From Ulvibacter algarum (GTDB taxonomy: Bacteria > Bacteroidota > Bacteroidia > Flavobacteriales > Flavobacteriaceae): a stretch of DNA of 64,000 nt. The stretch is taken from positions 48,397-112,396 of the forward strand of contig CANLBJ010000005.1 in assembly GCA_947488905.1 (NCBI GenBank), read 5' to 3'. How positions within the stretch are numbered: the first letter of the stretch is position 1; the number at the start of each line of letters is the position of its first letter. Below the pieces are notes generated by a model that did no database searches, was not told the DNA's origin, and saw only the letters and a list, made by a program, of their open reading frames with translations. Below, piece by piece: positions 8,502 through 16,491 of this stretch. The position numbers were made by a program, and so were the translations under genes.

Positions 8502-9497
8502 TTATTCAGATTCTTTTTTATAAATCAAAACGTAATCTTTTTCATATTCAATTTTCATTATTGTTTCTGTTAAAGAAATTATTTTATCGGTTGAAGAATC
8601 AAGATAATTTCCTTTTTCATCTTCTTTCCATTTTTTACCCATAGCTTTTTGTGCTATAGCAATAAATTTTGCTTGTTCAGAATTTTTAGGAATAACCATT
8701 TCAAATTTAATTTCGTCTTCTGTTAACATTTCCCAATTTCCGTAATCTGTATTTTCTTTCGTAAATTTTTTCTCGTAAGTACCATCTTTATTAATAATAA
8801 TATTTGGCCCACTTGCAACAATTTTCATTTCTTTTCCATTTGGGTATTTACGAATAATGTGTTCAATTGGTTTATTTTCTTTGTCGGTAGATTTTATATA
8901 ATTCCATTTCCCAATTATTAATTGATTAAAAGCTCTGTTTTTTAATTTTTCAGAAAAATCCTTTTCGTGAATTAATTCTCCTTTTTCATTCCACCAAAAC
9001 CATTTTCCAATATTTATCTCGCTTAATAATTTTCCTTCTGATTCTTTTTGTCCATTATTAAAGTACCAAGTCCATTTACCATTTGAACTCCCGTTTTTAT
9101 AATTCCCTCTCTTTTTTAATTTTCCATTTTCATACCACCAAGTAAATATTCCTTCTTCTTTATTGTCTTTGTATTTTCCTTCTCTAAGTTTATTTCCATT
9201 AGAAAACCAAGCTATCCAATTACCATTTTTTTTCCCTTTAACCATTTTTCCGGAAACTTCAATTTTTCCGTTAAGAAACCATTTTTTCATCACACCGTTT
9301 AATTCTCCATCAATGAACTCTGTATATGTTTCTTTTTTGTTCTCAGAATAGAATGTATAAGATTCTCCCGTAAAAGGAATTTCTTCTCCTATTTTATAAT
9401 AAGTGCCATTACGATTTTCTAGTTCAATCTTTTTAATTTGTGATTGAACCGTTAATGTTATAAAAACTAAAATAACGTTTATCAATATTTTCTTCAT
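8502..9497 (-). CDS. Secreted MORN-like / YwqK-family repeat protein
   Basis: The 331-residue protein has a signal peptide (about residues 1-19). Residues about 45-175 hold at least five repeats of the type G-K-W-x-x-W-F-x-N-G-x-x-x-x-E-G-x-Y (for example NGNWIAWFSNGNKLREGKYK), matching the MORN-like repeats of the toxin-antitoxin YwqK family. The last third, with lipocalin-like sequence GTYEKKFTKENTDYGNWEML, looks like a separate domain. A structural or binding role in the periplasm is likely; no catalytic motif is seen. It is the cargo of the distal cassette of array A. Confidence 0.7.
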   Translation of the reverse strand: MKKILINVILVFITLTVQSQIKKIELENRNGTYYKIGEEIPFTGESYTFYSENKKETYTEFIDGELNGVMKKWFLNGKIEVSGKMVKGKKNGNWIAWFSNGNKLREGKYKDNKEEGIFTWWYENGKLKKRGNYKNGSSNGKWTWYFNNGQKESEGKLLSEINIGKWFWWNEKGELIHEKDFSEKLKNRAFNQLIIGKWNYIKSTDKENKPIEHIIRKYPNGKEMKIVASGPNIIINKDGTYEKKFTKENTDYGNWEMLTEDEIKFEMVIPKNSEQAKFIAIAQKAMGKKWKEDEKGNYLDSSTDKIISLTETIMKIEYEKDYVLIYKKESE

Positions 9498-9517
9498 TCT
9501 CTATCGTTCTGGTAAAT

Positions 9518-9655
9518 TACTTACAACGGTTACGTATAAGAATAGTGCGGTTTTGTGTGCGAGGATTTTCCGCAGGAAAATCAGAAGTAACAAAAAAGCA
9601 CTAGACTTTGATTAAGCACTAATCTACGCATTATTTTTATGCGATGTTACCCAAC
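9518..9655. repeat. attC-like palindrome A1
   Basis: The site runs from TACTTACAAC to GTTACCCAAC. Its outer arms ACGTATAAGAATAGTGCG and CGCATTATTTTTATGCG pair. Inside is a hairpin AGGATTTTCC-GCA-GGAAAATCA. The layout AAC-arm-hairpin-arm-GTT matches an integron attC. Close relatives are at 19647-19783, 48911-49050 and 63318-63390. Confidence 0.7.
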
Positions 9656-9659
9656 GTTT

Positions 9660-10322
9660 TTATTTTTCAGTTTCAAATTCCCAATCCATATTTAAAAACT
9701 CATAAATAAGTCTCGAAGAATATTCAAAAGAGGTTTTACTCTCAACTTTGGTTCCTTTTTTGATTGATTTCCCATAACTATTAATCAACTTTTCGTTTAT
9801 GGAATTCCGCTGTTTTAAAGTCAATTCAGAATACTGTACATCTTTCTTATTATTCGGTTTGTCTTTGACTAAAGTTGCAACTATTCCTAAAGAAATTTCT
9901 CTGAAAAATCCAGAAGCAAACTTATTTTCCATAATTAGGGATTCAGATTTTTTCTTTAATTCCGTTTTTGTATATTTTGAATTAGTTACAAAATTCAGAT
10001 AACCATAATTCATTTTAACCAAATCAGTAATTAGGCTTCTTAAATCGGTTGTAACTTCTTGAATATTTTTATTTTCACTTTTTGAGTGTTTTAATAATTT
10101 ATTCATTGAAAACATAACTAATTCATTGTTATATTCTGTAATTGCTTTTTTTAATACTTCAGAATCAGTGTTGTTTTCAAGAGTTGAACGAAATTCAGTT
10201 GTTGCAGTATTCAATTTTTCATAAACATCTAAACAGTCACTAACAAAATCAAATTGGTCATTTGCTAAAGTTGTATTCCCAATCAATAATCCGATTATCA
10301 ATATTATGTAATTTATTCTCAT
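9660..10322 (-). CDS. Exported protein of unknown function (cassette cargo)
   Basis: I do not recognise a family for this 220-residue protein. It has a cleavable signal peptide (about residues 1-20, ending TTLA) and is then largely helical and Lys/Glu/Asn-rich, with no cysteine pair or catalytic motif. The stop codon region overlaps the cassette core at 9646-9655 by only a few bases. It is the first cassette next to the conserved end of array A, 27 bp from it. Confidence 0.6.
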   Translation of the reverse strand: MRINYIILIIGLLIGNTTLANDQFDFVSDCLDVYEKLNTATTEFRSTLENNTDSEVLKKAITEYNNELVMFSMNKLLKHSKSENKNIQEVTTDLRSLITDLVKMNYGYLNFVTNSKYTKTELKKKSESLIMENKFASGFFREISLGIVATLVKDKPNNKKDVQYSELTLKQRNSINEKLINSYGKSIKKGTKVESKTSFEYSSRLIYEFLNMDWEFETEK

Positions 10323-10349
10323 TTTTTTGTTTTCGTAATGTTGGGTAAC

Positions 10350-10440
10350 ATGAGTATAATAACATATTGCATTTGTAATTATTTGTAAATGCTTGTTATT
10401 ATTTGTTGTCGTTTATAAAACTAGACATTAATATTTTAAA
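10350..10440. repeat. Conserved array-end sequence, copy A (attI-like candidate)
   Basis: This 90-bp stretch starts ATGAGTATAATAACATATTG and continues through TTGTAATTATTTGTAAATGC. It is about 94% identical by eye to 14307-14400 and clearly related to 20454-20545. It contains a short palindrome, AATAACA..GCATTT and AAATGC..TGTTATT. In all three places it borders the first cassette of an array, on the side from which the genes read away. Confidence 0.7.
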
Positions 10441-10484
10441 ACTCATATAATAAAGTCTTTAATAAGTAGTGTTATATACAGATG

Positions 10485-10562
10485 TAATACTGGTGTGCTA
10501 CTGTAGCTCGATCTTGATACTCAGAAGTATTTTTAATGGGGCGACTATTTCCGTAGTAATCT
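10485..10562 (-). pseudogene. Fragment matching the C terminus of the exported protein gene at 20588-21361
   Basis: Read on the minus strand this encodes YGNSRPIKNTSEYQDRATVA followed by HQY, which aligns with the last residues HGNIRAIKDTTDYPVRATVT-HQY of the gene at 20588-21361. No upstream part of the gene remains. It lies next to the conserved array end, just as the intact gene lies next to the end of array C. Confidence 0.75.
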
Positions 10563-10565
10563 AAA

Positions 10566-10611
10566 ATTAAAAATCTTCAAACCAACAGAAAATAACCGTT
10601 GATTTGAAGAT
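10566..10611 (-). terminator. Intrinsic terminator of the oleate hydratase gene
   Basis: On the minus strand ATCTTCAAATCAACGG pairs with CTGTTGGTTTGAAGAT, followed by TTTTAATTTT. It is 17 bp past the oleate hydratase stop. Confidence 0.75.
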
Positions 10612-10627
10612 AGTATGGGTTTTGTGA

Positions 10628-12238
10628 TTAACCTAAAATTGCTTTTGCATTTTTTAAATTATCCCATAAATGGTGTTGACCAAAATACATTTTAGGAGGC
10701 TCTATTGATGAGTCTACTAATTTGTTAATGGCTAATATAGCCCCACGAACGCTATACTCAGTCGTGAAAACGATCCCATCTGGTATTTCAACAAATTGAC
10801 CTAATAGCGCAAAATTTTGCGATCCTTTAGGCACAACAGGAGGTCTGTCACCTTCTGTTCTGGGTAGAAACTGAGAGATTCCGTAAGGTAATCTACAAGG
10901 CACACAGTAAGATGTTTCAAGAAGTTCTGTTTTTTCATCTTCGTCTAGATCTCCCCATAAATGTCCTAAAAGCTCTTCTAAAATTTCTTTTCCAGTACAG
11001 TCATACATTGGTTTTTTTACAAATTTACCAAGATTATCTTCACCTAATCCAGAAACCCAAATGACACAAGTATCTGCAGCTTGACCAGGGAAAAATGGTT
11101 GACGATAGGTGTGTACGTGCATTATCCAAGGTGATTGTGTTAAAGGTAAGGGGCTTTGTCTTCCCATTTGTCGCTCAACTAACCATTGAAATTTTCTTTC
11201 AAAAAGGTTTCCTCTAAAAGTTACTGTAAAGTGCATCATTCTAGAAAGTGAAACGTCACGTAAATAGCGGTCTGGTCTACCTAGATCTGCTTGTTTTGAG
11301 ACAATGTTTTGCCATAACTCATAAGCTTCTCCTGGTTTTTCTACTGGTGTTGTAGATACAGGCTCATCATGAGAACCATAAGAGTGATTTGAAACTATTG
11401 AACCTATTGTTAAGAACGCTTTGTCTTGTGGTCTAACCTCTATTGAGTCCAGTATCTTGCCTTCTGCATTTTTTAAATGTAAGCGTTCTACCCATCGTTT
11501 ATCATCACTTTCATTAAAGTCTACATCTGTAATACAAGTATTATAATGTATTTGAACTCCTTTTTTTGTTATGAGTTTAATAGCAGGAAGGATGAACGAG
11601 TGGTAATTTGTGTAACGTGTACGCTCTAAAGAGGTCATTTTCTCCATATCAGACATACGGTGGTAGAATAGTTTCATGTAACGCTTCATCTCTACCGCAG
11701 AGTGCCATGGCTGAAAAGCAAAAAGAGCACGCCACATGTACCAGTAATTACTCTTGAAAAAACCTTCACTAAAATAATCTGTGATTTTGGCATCTGCTGG
11801 TATCTTAGATTCTGGTATTTCTATTAGTCGAGCCATTTCTAGGGCTTCAGTAGTGCCTAATCCAAGGTCGTGTCCTGTGTCTTTCTCACCATTTGCGTGT
11901 AATAGTCTAACCACGGTATCTATATTACATTCTTCGCGGTTAAGCTCAAAATCATCTAAGCAAGTACCAAGTTCGTCATAAGGAATCAATGACCAAAACT
12001 CTTTTGTGCAGCAATATACTTTATCTTCATACATACGACTACCTCGCATTATGTAGACCGGTTTGCCGTCAATCATTTTAAAAGACGCATCCATTGAACC
12101 ACCTACTAAATCTGTTTCAGAATTTTTTTCGAAAATGTGAATGTTTTTTGGGTTGAAGCCTGCTTTCTGCACTAAGTAAACAGCCGCAGATAGAGAGCCT
12201 AAACCTAATCCGTTTAAATAAATTTTTGAATTATCCAT
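10628..12238 (-). CDS. ohyA: Oleate hydratase
   Basis: The 536-residue protein begins with the FAD-binding LNGLGLGSLSAAVYLV and continues with FEKNSETDLVGGSMDAS and YIMRGSRMYEDKVYCC, which are hallmark stretches of oleate hydratases. The family adds water across the cis-9 double bond of free oleic and related acids to give 10-hydroxy acids, using FAD as structural cofactor. This detoxifies unsaturated fatty acids. The length is at the short end for the family. There is no signal peptide. It is a single-gene unit with its own terminator, lying between arrays A and B. Confidence 0.92.
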   Translation of the reverse strand: MDNSKIYLNGLGLGSLSAAVYLVQKAGFNPKNIHIFEKNSETDLVGGSMDASFKMIDGKPVYIMRGSRMYEDKVYCCTKEFWSLIPYDELGTCLDDFELNREECNIDTVVRLLHANGEKDTGHDLGLGTTEALEMARLIEIPESKIPADAKITDYFSEGFFKSNYWYMWRALFAFQPWHSAVEMKRYMKLFYHRMSDMEKMTSLERTRYTNYHSFILPAIKLITKKGVQIHYNTCITDVDFNESDDKRWVERLHLKNAEGKILDSIEVRPQDKAFLTIGSIVSNHSYGSHDEPVSTTPVEKPGEAYELWQNIVSKQADLGRPDRYLRDVSLSRMMHFTVTFRGNLFERKFQWLVERQMGRQSPLPLTQSPWIMHVHTYRQPFFPGQAADTCVIWVSGLGEDNLGKFVKKPMYDCTGKEILEELLGHLWGDLDEDEKTELLETSYCVPCRLPYGISQFLPRTEGDRPPVVPKGSQNFALLGQFVEIPDGIVFTTEYSVRGAILAINKLVDSSIEPPKMYFGQHHLWDNLKNAKAILG

Positions 12239-12776
12239 GGTTTAAAATTTTGTTATTAAATGATTTAATATTTAGTTGAAGTATAAACTTCTATTGTTAC
12301 ACTATTAATCTTGTAAGAACAAACCGAACGTTAGGGGAATTCGTGGGGTTTTACGATCAAAACAGAACCAAGCAACTACTTAGGTGCCTTGTTGTGTTTA
12401 CGTACTTTATTTAAGCCATTAATAACTAGCTTAAATAAGAGTCCAGTATCAATAAAGTTTTTTTGTTTAATAAATGTAGCCACATATTAAGCTCACCAAT
12501 CTTTTAAGGTCTGCATTAGAAGCGAGAGATTGAATAATTGATAATTGGCTTTTAAATCATTTGATTTAAGAGCTAATATGTTGACCATTAAAAAGTCAAA
12601 TATCTTTATCTGTAAACAAAATTAGTTTTAGTTTAAGAGATAAAGAATGACTTTAATCAGTTTTGTATGAATGGTGTTTGAAAGATTTTCAGAATTAATT
12701 AAATGTGCTAAATTTCAAACTTGTTGCACAACATTTAAAATAAGAAATGTAGAGTATTTGATATTGTTTTATTAGT
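12239..12776. other. Intergenic region upstream of oleate hydratase
   Basis: No convincing gene is seen in these 538 bases, which are A/T-rich with stops in all frames. It holds a hairpin with perfect 10-base arms TTATTTAAGC / GCTTAAATAA near 12410-12438. It probably also holds the oleate hydratase promoter, although I cannot fix one. The sequence GTTGCACAAC at 12723-12732 may be the worn distal edge of array B, but it does not match the inverse of that cassette's other end. Confidence 0.4.
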
Positions 12777-13250
12777 TTATGCTTCAACTTTAAAGCTAAA
12801 CTTGTTTTGCATTATGTAACTAAATAAAACAGTTATGATAATTGTCAAAAGCCGAGAAGGTGTTGGATAAAAAAGGAATACATCGACAAGTAATTTCATT
12901 GAAAGGTAACTAATCAACAATGCTATTATTCCAACAGTTAAATATCTTAAAAACTGCGTTTTCATTGATAATTTTGATTCAGGAAATACTATAAATCTGT
13001 TTAATAAGAATCCAATAAAAAAAGTTATTGGAAATACTAAAAATAAAGAAGCAATGTGTGGACTCAAAATGAGAATAAATAAATCTAAATTTTCTTTATT
13101 GAAAATGAAATGAAAACAGATAAAATATAAAGTAGTGTCTAAAACTAAATTACTTCCTCCACAAACTGCATATCTATATGTTTTGAGAGGAATTATTTTT
13201 TTGAAAATGAAATAGCCAGAATCTATTATTTTAAGGAGCTTTTTTTTCAT
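12777..13250 (-). CDS. GtrA-family membrane protein
   Basis: The protein of about 157 residues has four predicted membrane helices and the conserved start of the GtrA family (FKKIIPLKTYRYAVCGGSNL, then FPITFFIGFLLNRFIVF and FLRYLTVGIIALLISYLSMK). GtrA-like proteins are thought to help move or modify lipid-linked sugars for cell-surface polysaccharides. I start at 13250; an upstream in-frame ATG at 13259 falls inside the cassette core TACACACAAC and is less likely. It is the distal cargo of array B, with no polysaccharide genes nearby. Confidence 0.75.
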   Translation of the reverse strand: MKKKLLKIIDSGYFIFKKIIPLKTYRYAVCGGSNLVLDTTLYFICFHFIFNKENLDLFILILSPHIASLFLVFPITFFIGFLLNRFIVFPESKLSMKTQFLRYLTVGIIALLISYLSMKLLVDVFLFYPTPSRLLTIIITVLFSYIMQNKFSFKVEA

Positions 13251-13252
13251 AA

Positions 13253-13388
13253 TACACACAACGGTTTTGTGTATGATTAGTGGCGTGTTTAAGCACCTAA
13301 TTTAGCAAATAAAAACCGAATAGAAAATCCGCGAGGATTTTCGTAAGTAGGCGGGAACTAGCCATTAATTATACACGTTGTTGTGGTG
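13253..13388. repeat. attC-like palindrome B1
   Basis: The site runs from TACACACAAC to GTTGTGGTG. The outer arms TGTATGATTAGTGGC and GCCATTAATTATACA pair. The inner hairpin is AAAATCC-GCGA-GGATTTT. The palindrome at 48222-48365 shows the same hairpin with A-T pairs changed to G-C on both arms (AAAGTCC/GGACTTT), a compensatory change that supports selection on structure. Confidence 0.75.
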
Positions 13389-14283
13389 TCGTACTTTTTG
13401 CACTTTCCAATATTATTTTCCTAAAATCAGTTCCTAAATTGTCCAAAAGTCCAGAATAGTGGCAGTAATAGATAGTTCCACTTTTATCCTCTTCTTTTAC
13501 AGTAATTACTCCATCATCAAATTCCGCCAAATGGTAGTAATTTCCATCGTCAAGTCCAGTTGAATATATTTCAGATACTCCAAGTATTCTAAAATCTGCA
13601 AAATCAATTCCTTCTGATTTTTCAATTATTTTCAGATATTCAACAGGTAGTTTTGAGTCAATGTTTTTCGTATAATTTCCCAAGAATTGATTTCCAATCG
13701 GTTTAAAAACTTGATTTATAGATTGAATAGTATTTAATTCTCCAAGTAAACCGTCAAATTTTGAAATCGATTTAATTTTCTCTTTTTTGAAAGCAGTTTG
13801 AGCAAAACTATTTGGGTCATTATTTATTTTTTTACTTGTAACATTAATTGTTGTTTCTTTCATAATCGACTTTGGATTTGGTCTTATTTTCCAACCCCAA
13901 ATTCGTCCGTCATAATTGTCAAATTCAATGTGATATTTCTCGCCATTTACTTTAAATCTAATTGTTGCAAGTTTACTTTCATCTTTTCTGTTATATTTCA
14001 AGTTGTTGGAAATTGGATTTTCATTATTTCCATAAAGTTCCATTGACATACTTTTTTCCCAATATTGTCTCCATTTTCTTTTTGGTTCAAAATATCCGAT
14101 TTGAGTTTTTAACTTTGTTTGAATTTCGGAATCAAACATTTCGTAAAGTTCAGAAAGTAGAGTTTTTTCTAAAAGGCTAAATCCTTTTTTGTTGAATTTA
14201 GGTCGTCTTTTATTTATAGAAATTAAAGCAAATAAAACTATAATTCCGATAATGATTCCTAATATTATTAAAATGCTCTTCAT
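13369..14283 (-). CDS. SMI1/KNR4-like protein with N-terminal membrane helix (cassette cargo)
   Basis: The 304-residue protein starts with a membrane helix (about residues 3-24). A middle domain of about 100 residues has IRFKVNGEKYHIEFDNYDGR. The C-terminal part (about 200-295) resembles the SMI1/KNR4 superfamily, with LPVEYLKIIEKSEG, YYHLAEFDDG and YYCHYSGLLDNLG. Bacterial members of that superfamily are often immunity proteins for toxins, but others serve general functions; no toxin is adjacent. Its last codons overlap the edge of palindrome B1. It is the first cassette in array B. Confidence 0.65.
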   Translation of the reverse strand: MKSILIILGIIIGIIVLFALISINKRRPKFNKKGFSLLEKTLLSELYEMFDSEIQTKLKTQIGYFEPKRKWRQYWEKSMSMELYGNNENPISNNLKYNRKDESKLATIRFKVNGEKYHIEFDNYDGRIWGWKIRPNPKSIMKETTINVTSKKINNDPNSFAQTAFKKEKIKSISKFDGLLGELNTIQSINQVFKPIGNQFLGNYTKNIDSKLPVEYLKIIEKSEGIDFADFRILGVSEIYSTGLDDGNYYHLAEFDDGVITVKEEDKSGTIYYCHYSGLLDNLGTDFRKIILESAKSTTPQQRV

Positions 14284-14306
14284 TCAGTTTTCGTATGCAC
14301 CACAAC

Positions 14307-14400
14307 ATGAGTATAATAACATGTCGCATTTGTAATTATTTGTAAATGCTTGTTATTATTTGTTGTCATTTATAAAATTAGACATTAATATTTTAATACC
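14307..14400. repeat. Conserved array-end sequence, copy B
   Basis: It begins ATGAGTATAATAACATGTCG and matches 10350-10440 with only a handful of differences, then stops matching near 14400. Here it is not followed by the gene remnant seen beside copy A. Confidence 0.75.
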
Positions 14401-14662
14401 ATCGTTGTAACCTTTTTCTTCCCATTTTCTATTAATAGAAACATAGATAATTATATAGAGGCTGTACGTTTTATCTTCGGAAAAAAGATTTGATTTTTAA
14501 TAGTAATTGTTTTTTGGTTAATTTAGGCATCATTTAAAAAATGAGCTCCTAAACATATAAAACAAGAAGGAAGGTTATGTAAAAAGAGGCAGTATTTTAT
14601 ATTAAATTTTAAGCCCTTTTAATTATGTTTTATTTTAAAAATTTGTGTCTTTGAAGAATATT
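14401..14662. other. Leader region of cysE-cysM
   Basis: No gene is seen. The stretch is A/T-rich and must contain the promoter for the cysE-cysM pair. I could not recognise a riboswitch or a well-spaced TTTG/TANNTTTG pair. Confidence 0.4.
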
Positions 14663-15463
14663 ATGAATCAATCAAAATTACTACAAGCGATAAACAAACA
14701 GAAGCAGGAGATTAAAGTTTCTGTTGCACTAAAACAGGAGTCTCAGCGGTTTACAATTTTACTTTTTAATGCCTTGTTTGATCAAGGTACAGAAGCAGAA
14801 AAGGCACTCGTAGAGCTTGAAGATCTATTTCTGAAAATAAGAAATTTAGCCTGTCCAGACATTGTAGGTAGACCTTGTAAAACTTGGGAAGACTTTACTC
14901 ACAGCATCCCAGATTTGTTTTGTAGTTTAAAAAAAGATGCAACAGCGATCTTTAACAATGATCCTGCGGCAAAATCTATAGAAGAGGTATATTTAGCATA
15001 TCCTGGGTTTTTTGCCATTTCTATTTACAGAATGGCAAGAGAGTTTTTTAAATTAGGATTACCACTTATACCAAGACTAATGACAGAATATGCACACCAG
15101 CTTACAGGTATTGATATTCATCCAGGTGCGCAGATAGGTAATTCTTTTTTTATTGATCACGGCACAGGTATTGTCATTGGCGAAACCACAGAAATACACG
15201 ATAATGTTAAGATTTATCAAGGTGTAACCCTAGGAGCACTTAAGGTTAAAAAGCATCTTAAAAATAGTAAAAGACATCCTACCATTGAAAAAAATGTTGT
15301 TATTTATGCTAATGCTTCTATACTAGGCGGGGAGACCGTTATTGGAGAAAATAGTATGGTAGGTGGTAACACTTGGTTAACGGCGTCTATCCCCAAAAAC
15401 TCTAGAGTTTTGCATACTCCAGAATTACAAATTATTACAAAATCATATAAAAAGAATGAATAA
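14663..15463 (+). CDS. cysE: Serine O-acetyltransferase
   Basis: The protein of about 266 residues has a helical N-terminal region (AYPGFFAISIYRMAREFF) and then the left-handed beta-helix of hexapeptide-repeat acyltransferases (GIDIHPGAQIGNSFFIDHGT, GIVIGETTEIHDNVKIYQGV). The histidines of H-P-G and D-H-G-T are the expected catalytic residues. It makes O-acetylserine from serine and acetyl-CoA, the first committed step to cysteine. I prefer the ATG at 14663 to a GTG 18 bases upstream. Its stop overlaps the cysM start by 8 bases, so the two are translationally coupled. Confidence 0.9.
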   Translation: MNQSKLLQAINKQKQEIKVSVALKQESQRFTILLFNALFDQGTEAEKALVELEDLFLKIRNLACPDIVGRPCKTWEDFTHSIPDLFCSLKKDATAIFNNDPAAKSIEEVYLAYPGFFAISIYRMAREFFKLGLPLIPRLMTEYAHQLTGIDIHPGAQIGNSFFIDHGTGIVIGETTEIHDNVKIYQGVTLGALKVKKHLKNSKRHPTIEKNVVIYANASILGGETVIGENSMVGGNTWLTASIPKNSRVLHTPELQIITKSYKKNE

Positions 15464-16334
15464 TACATTAATTGATCAAATAGGAAACACTCCGCTTGTA
15501 AAGTCTATGGTATTAAATACAAACCCTAATGTGACTTTGTATTTTAAACTTGAAGGCAACAATCCAGGAGGGAGTGTAAAAGATAGGGCTGCATACAATA
15601 TGATTAAAAATGCGCTCGATAATGGGAGTATAGATCAAACATCAAAACTTATAGAAGCCACTAGCGGTAATACGGGTATTGCCTTAGCTATGATTGCTGG
15701 TATTTTTAAACTTGATATAGAGTTAGTAATGCCAGCTACGGCTACTATAGAGCGTGTTCAAACAATGAAAGCTTATGGGGCTAAAGTTACTTTACACCCT
15801 GACGGCATAGAAGGAGCTCGTGATTATGCCATTGCAAAAGTTGAAAATGAAGGGTATTATACCTTTAATCAATTTGCTAATGAAGACAACTGGAAAGCGC
15901 ACTACAAAACCACAGGACCTGAAATATGGAGAGATACTAATGGTGAGGTTACACACTTTGTTTCTTCTATGGGGACTACAGGTACCATTATGGGTACTTC
16001 TAGTTTTTTAAAAGAACAGAATGAGGCTATACAGATAGTGGGTGTTCAGCCTACAGATGGTGCTAGTATACCCGGAATACGCAAATGGCCAAAAGAATAT
16101 TTACCTAAAATTTTTAATGCTAATAAAGTAGATAGAACAATAGAGGTGAGCCGTGAAGAAGCTATCTCAATGACTAGAAGATTAGCAAAAGAAGAAGGGA
16201 TTCTTGCTGGTATGAGTAGTGGAGGTGCTACCACAGCTGCATTAAAACTAGCAAGTGAATTAAAAAGTGGCGTTATTGTGAGTATTATTTGTGACCGTGG
16301 TGATCGCTATTTATCATCTGGACTTTTTGAGTAA
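15456..16334 (+). CDS. cysM: Cysteine synthase B (O-acetylserine sulfhydrylase)
   Basis: The 292-residue PLP enzyme carries the lysine motif GGSVKDRAAYN at about residue 40, the substrate loop EATSGNTGIALAM, and the phosphate-binding SSMGTTGTIMGTS. It joins O-acetylserine and sulfide (or thiosulfate in CysM types) to give cysteine. The shorter length and GGSVKDR are more like CysM than CysK. It forms an operon with cysE by an 8-base overlap. Array C begins about 100 bp downstream. Confidence 0.88.
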   Translation: MNNTLIDQIGNTPLVKSMVLNTNPNVTLYFKLEGNNPGGSVKDRAAYNMIKNALDNGSIDQTSKLIEATSGNTGIALAMIAGIFKLDIELVMPATATIERVQTMKAYGAKVTLHPDGIEGARDYAIAKVENEGYYTFNQFANEDNWKAHYKTTGPEIWRDTNGEVTHFVSSMGTTGTIMGTSSFLKEQNEAIQIVGVQPTDGASIPGIRKWPKEYLPKIFNANKVDRTIEVSREEAISMTRRLAKEEGILAGMSSGGATTAALKLASELKSGVIVSIICDRGDRYLSSGLFE

Positions 16335-16435
16335 GGTAAAAAACTAGCCCTTATTGTAGCCGTAAATAGTTGATCAAATTATGTTTTACTATTTTAATAT
16401 CTAGCGACTTTCCAAATATGTACAACCCTTAGTGT

Positions 16436-16480
16436 TAGCAACAACTTGCGTTATTTTTTATATACATTGTTGTAAGTAAT
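16436..16480. repeat. Truncated attC-like site at the distal end of array C
   Basis: Only the right half of a palindrome remains, TTATTTTTTATATACATT followed by the core GTTGTAAGTAAT. The left arm and inner hairpin are missing, so the last cassette of this array has lost a complete site. Confidence 0.55.
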
Positions 16481-16491
16481 TTAAACAAACT

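Larger units (their letters stand above)
8488..10440 (-). mobile_element. Integron-like cassette array A (two cassettes plus conserved end)
   Basis: Two units are visible. The distal one starts at GTTGTAAGTA (8488) and ends at its inverse TACTTACAAC (9518-9527). The proximal one starts at GTTACCCAAC (9646-9655) and ends at its inverse GTTGGGTAAC (10340-10349). A 120-bp palindrome separates them. The right end is a 90-bp sequence also found at arrays B and C. Both genes read away from that end, as cassette genes do from attI in an integron. The distal end has no full palindrome. No integrase is in the window, so mobility is inferred from architecture only. Confidence 0.65.
12777..14400 (-). 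mobile_element. Integron-like cassette array B (two cassettes plus conserved end)
   Basis: The proximal cassette is bounded by GTTGTGGTG (13380-13388) and its inverse CACCACAAC (14298-14306). The distal cassette ends at TACACACAAC (13253-13262); its other core is not recognisable, so the far side is eroded or truncated. One complete palindrome separates the two genes. The right end is the conserved 90-bp sequence (14307-14400). Both genes read away from that end. Confidence 0.6.

Noticed and set aside
9518..9655. The array palindromes as ordinary rho-independent terminators
   Set aside because: They are 120-200 bp, lack a T-run after the stem, and are bracketed by cassette-specific inverse cores; true terminators in this window are short with clear T-runs.
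12723..12732. GTTGCACAAC as the distal core of array B
   Set aside because: It is not the inverse of TACACACAAC at the other end of the GtrA cassette, so the match is too weak to call.
14401..14662. A riboswitch upstream of cysE-cysM
   Set aside because: No conserved aptamer core or paired terminator could be recognised in this A/T-rich leader.
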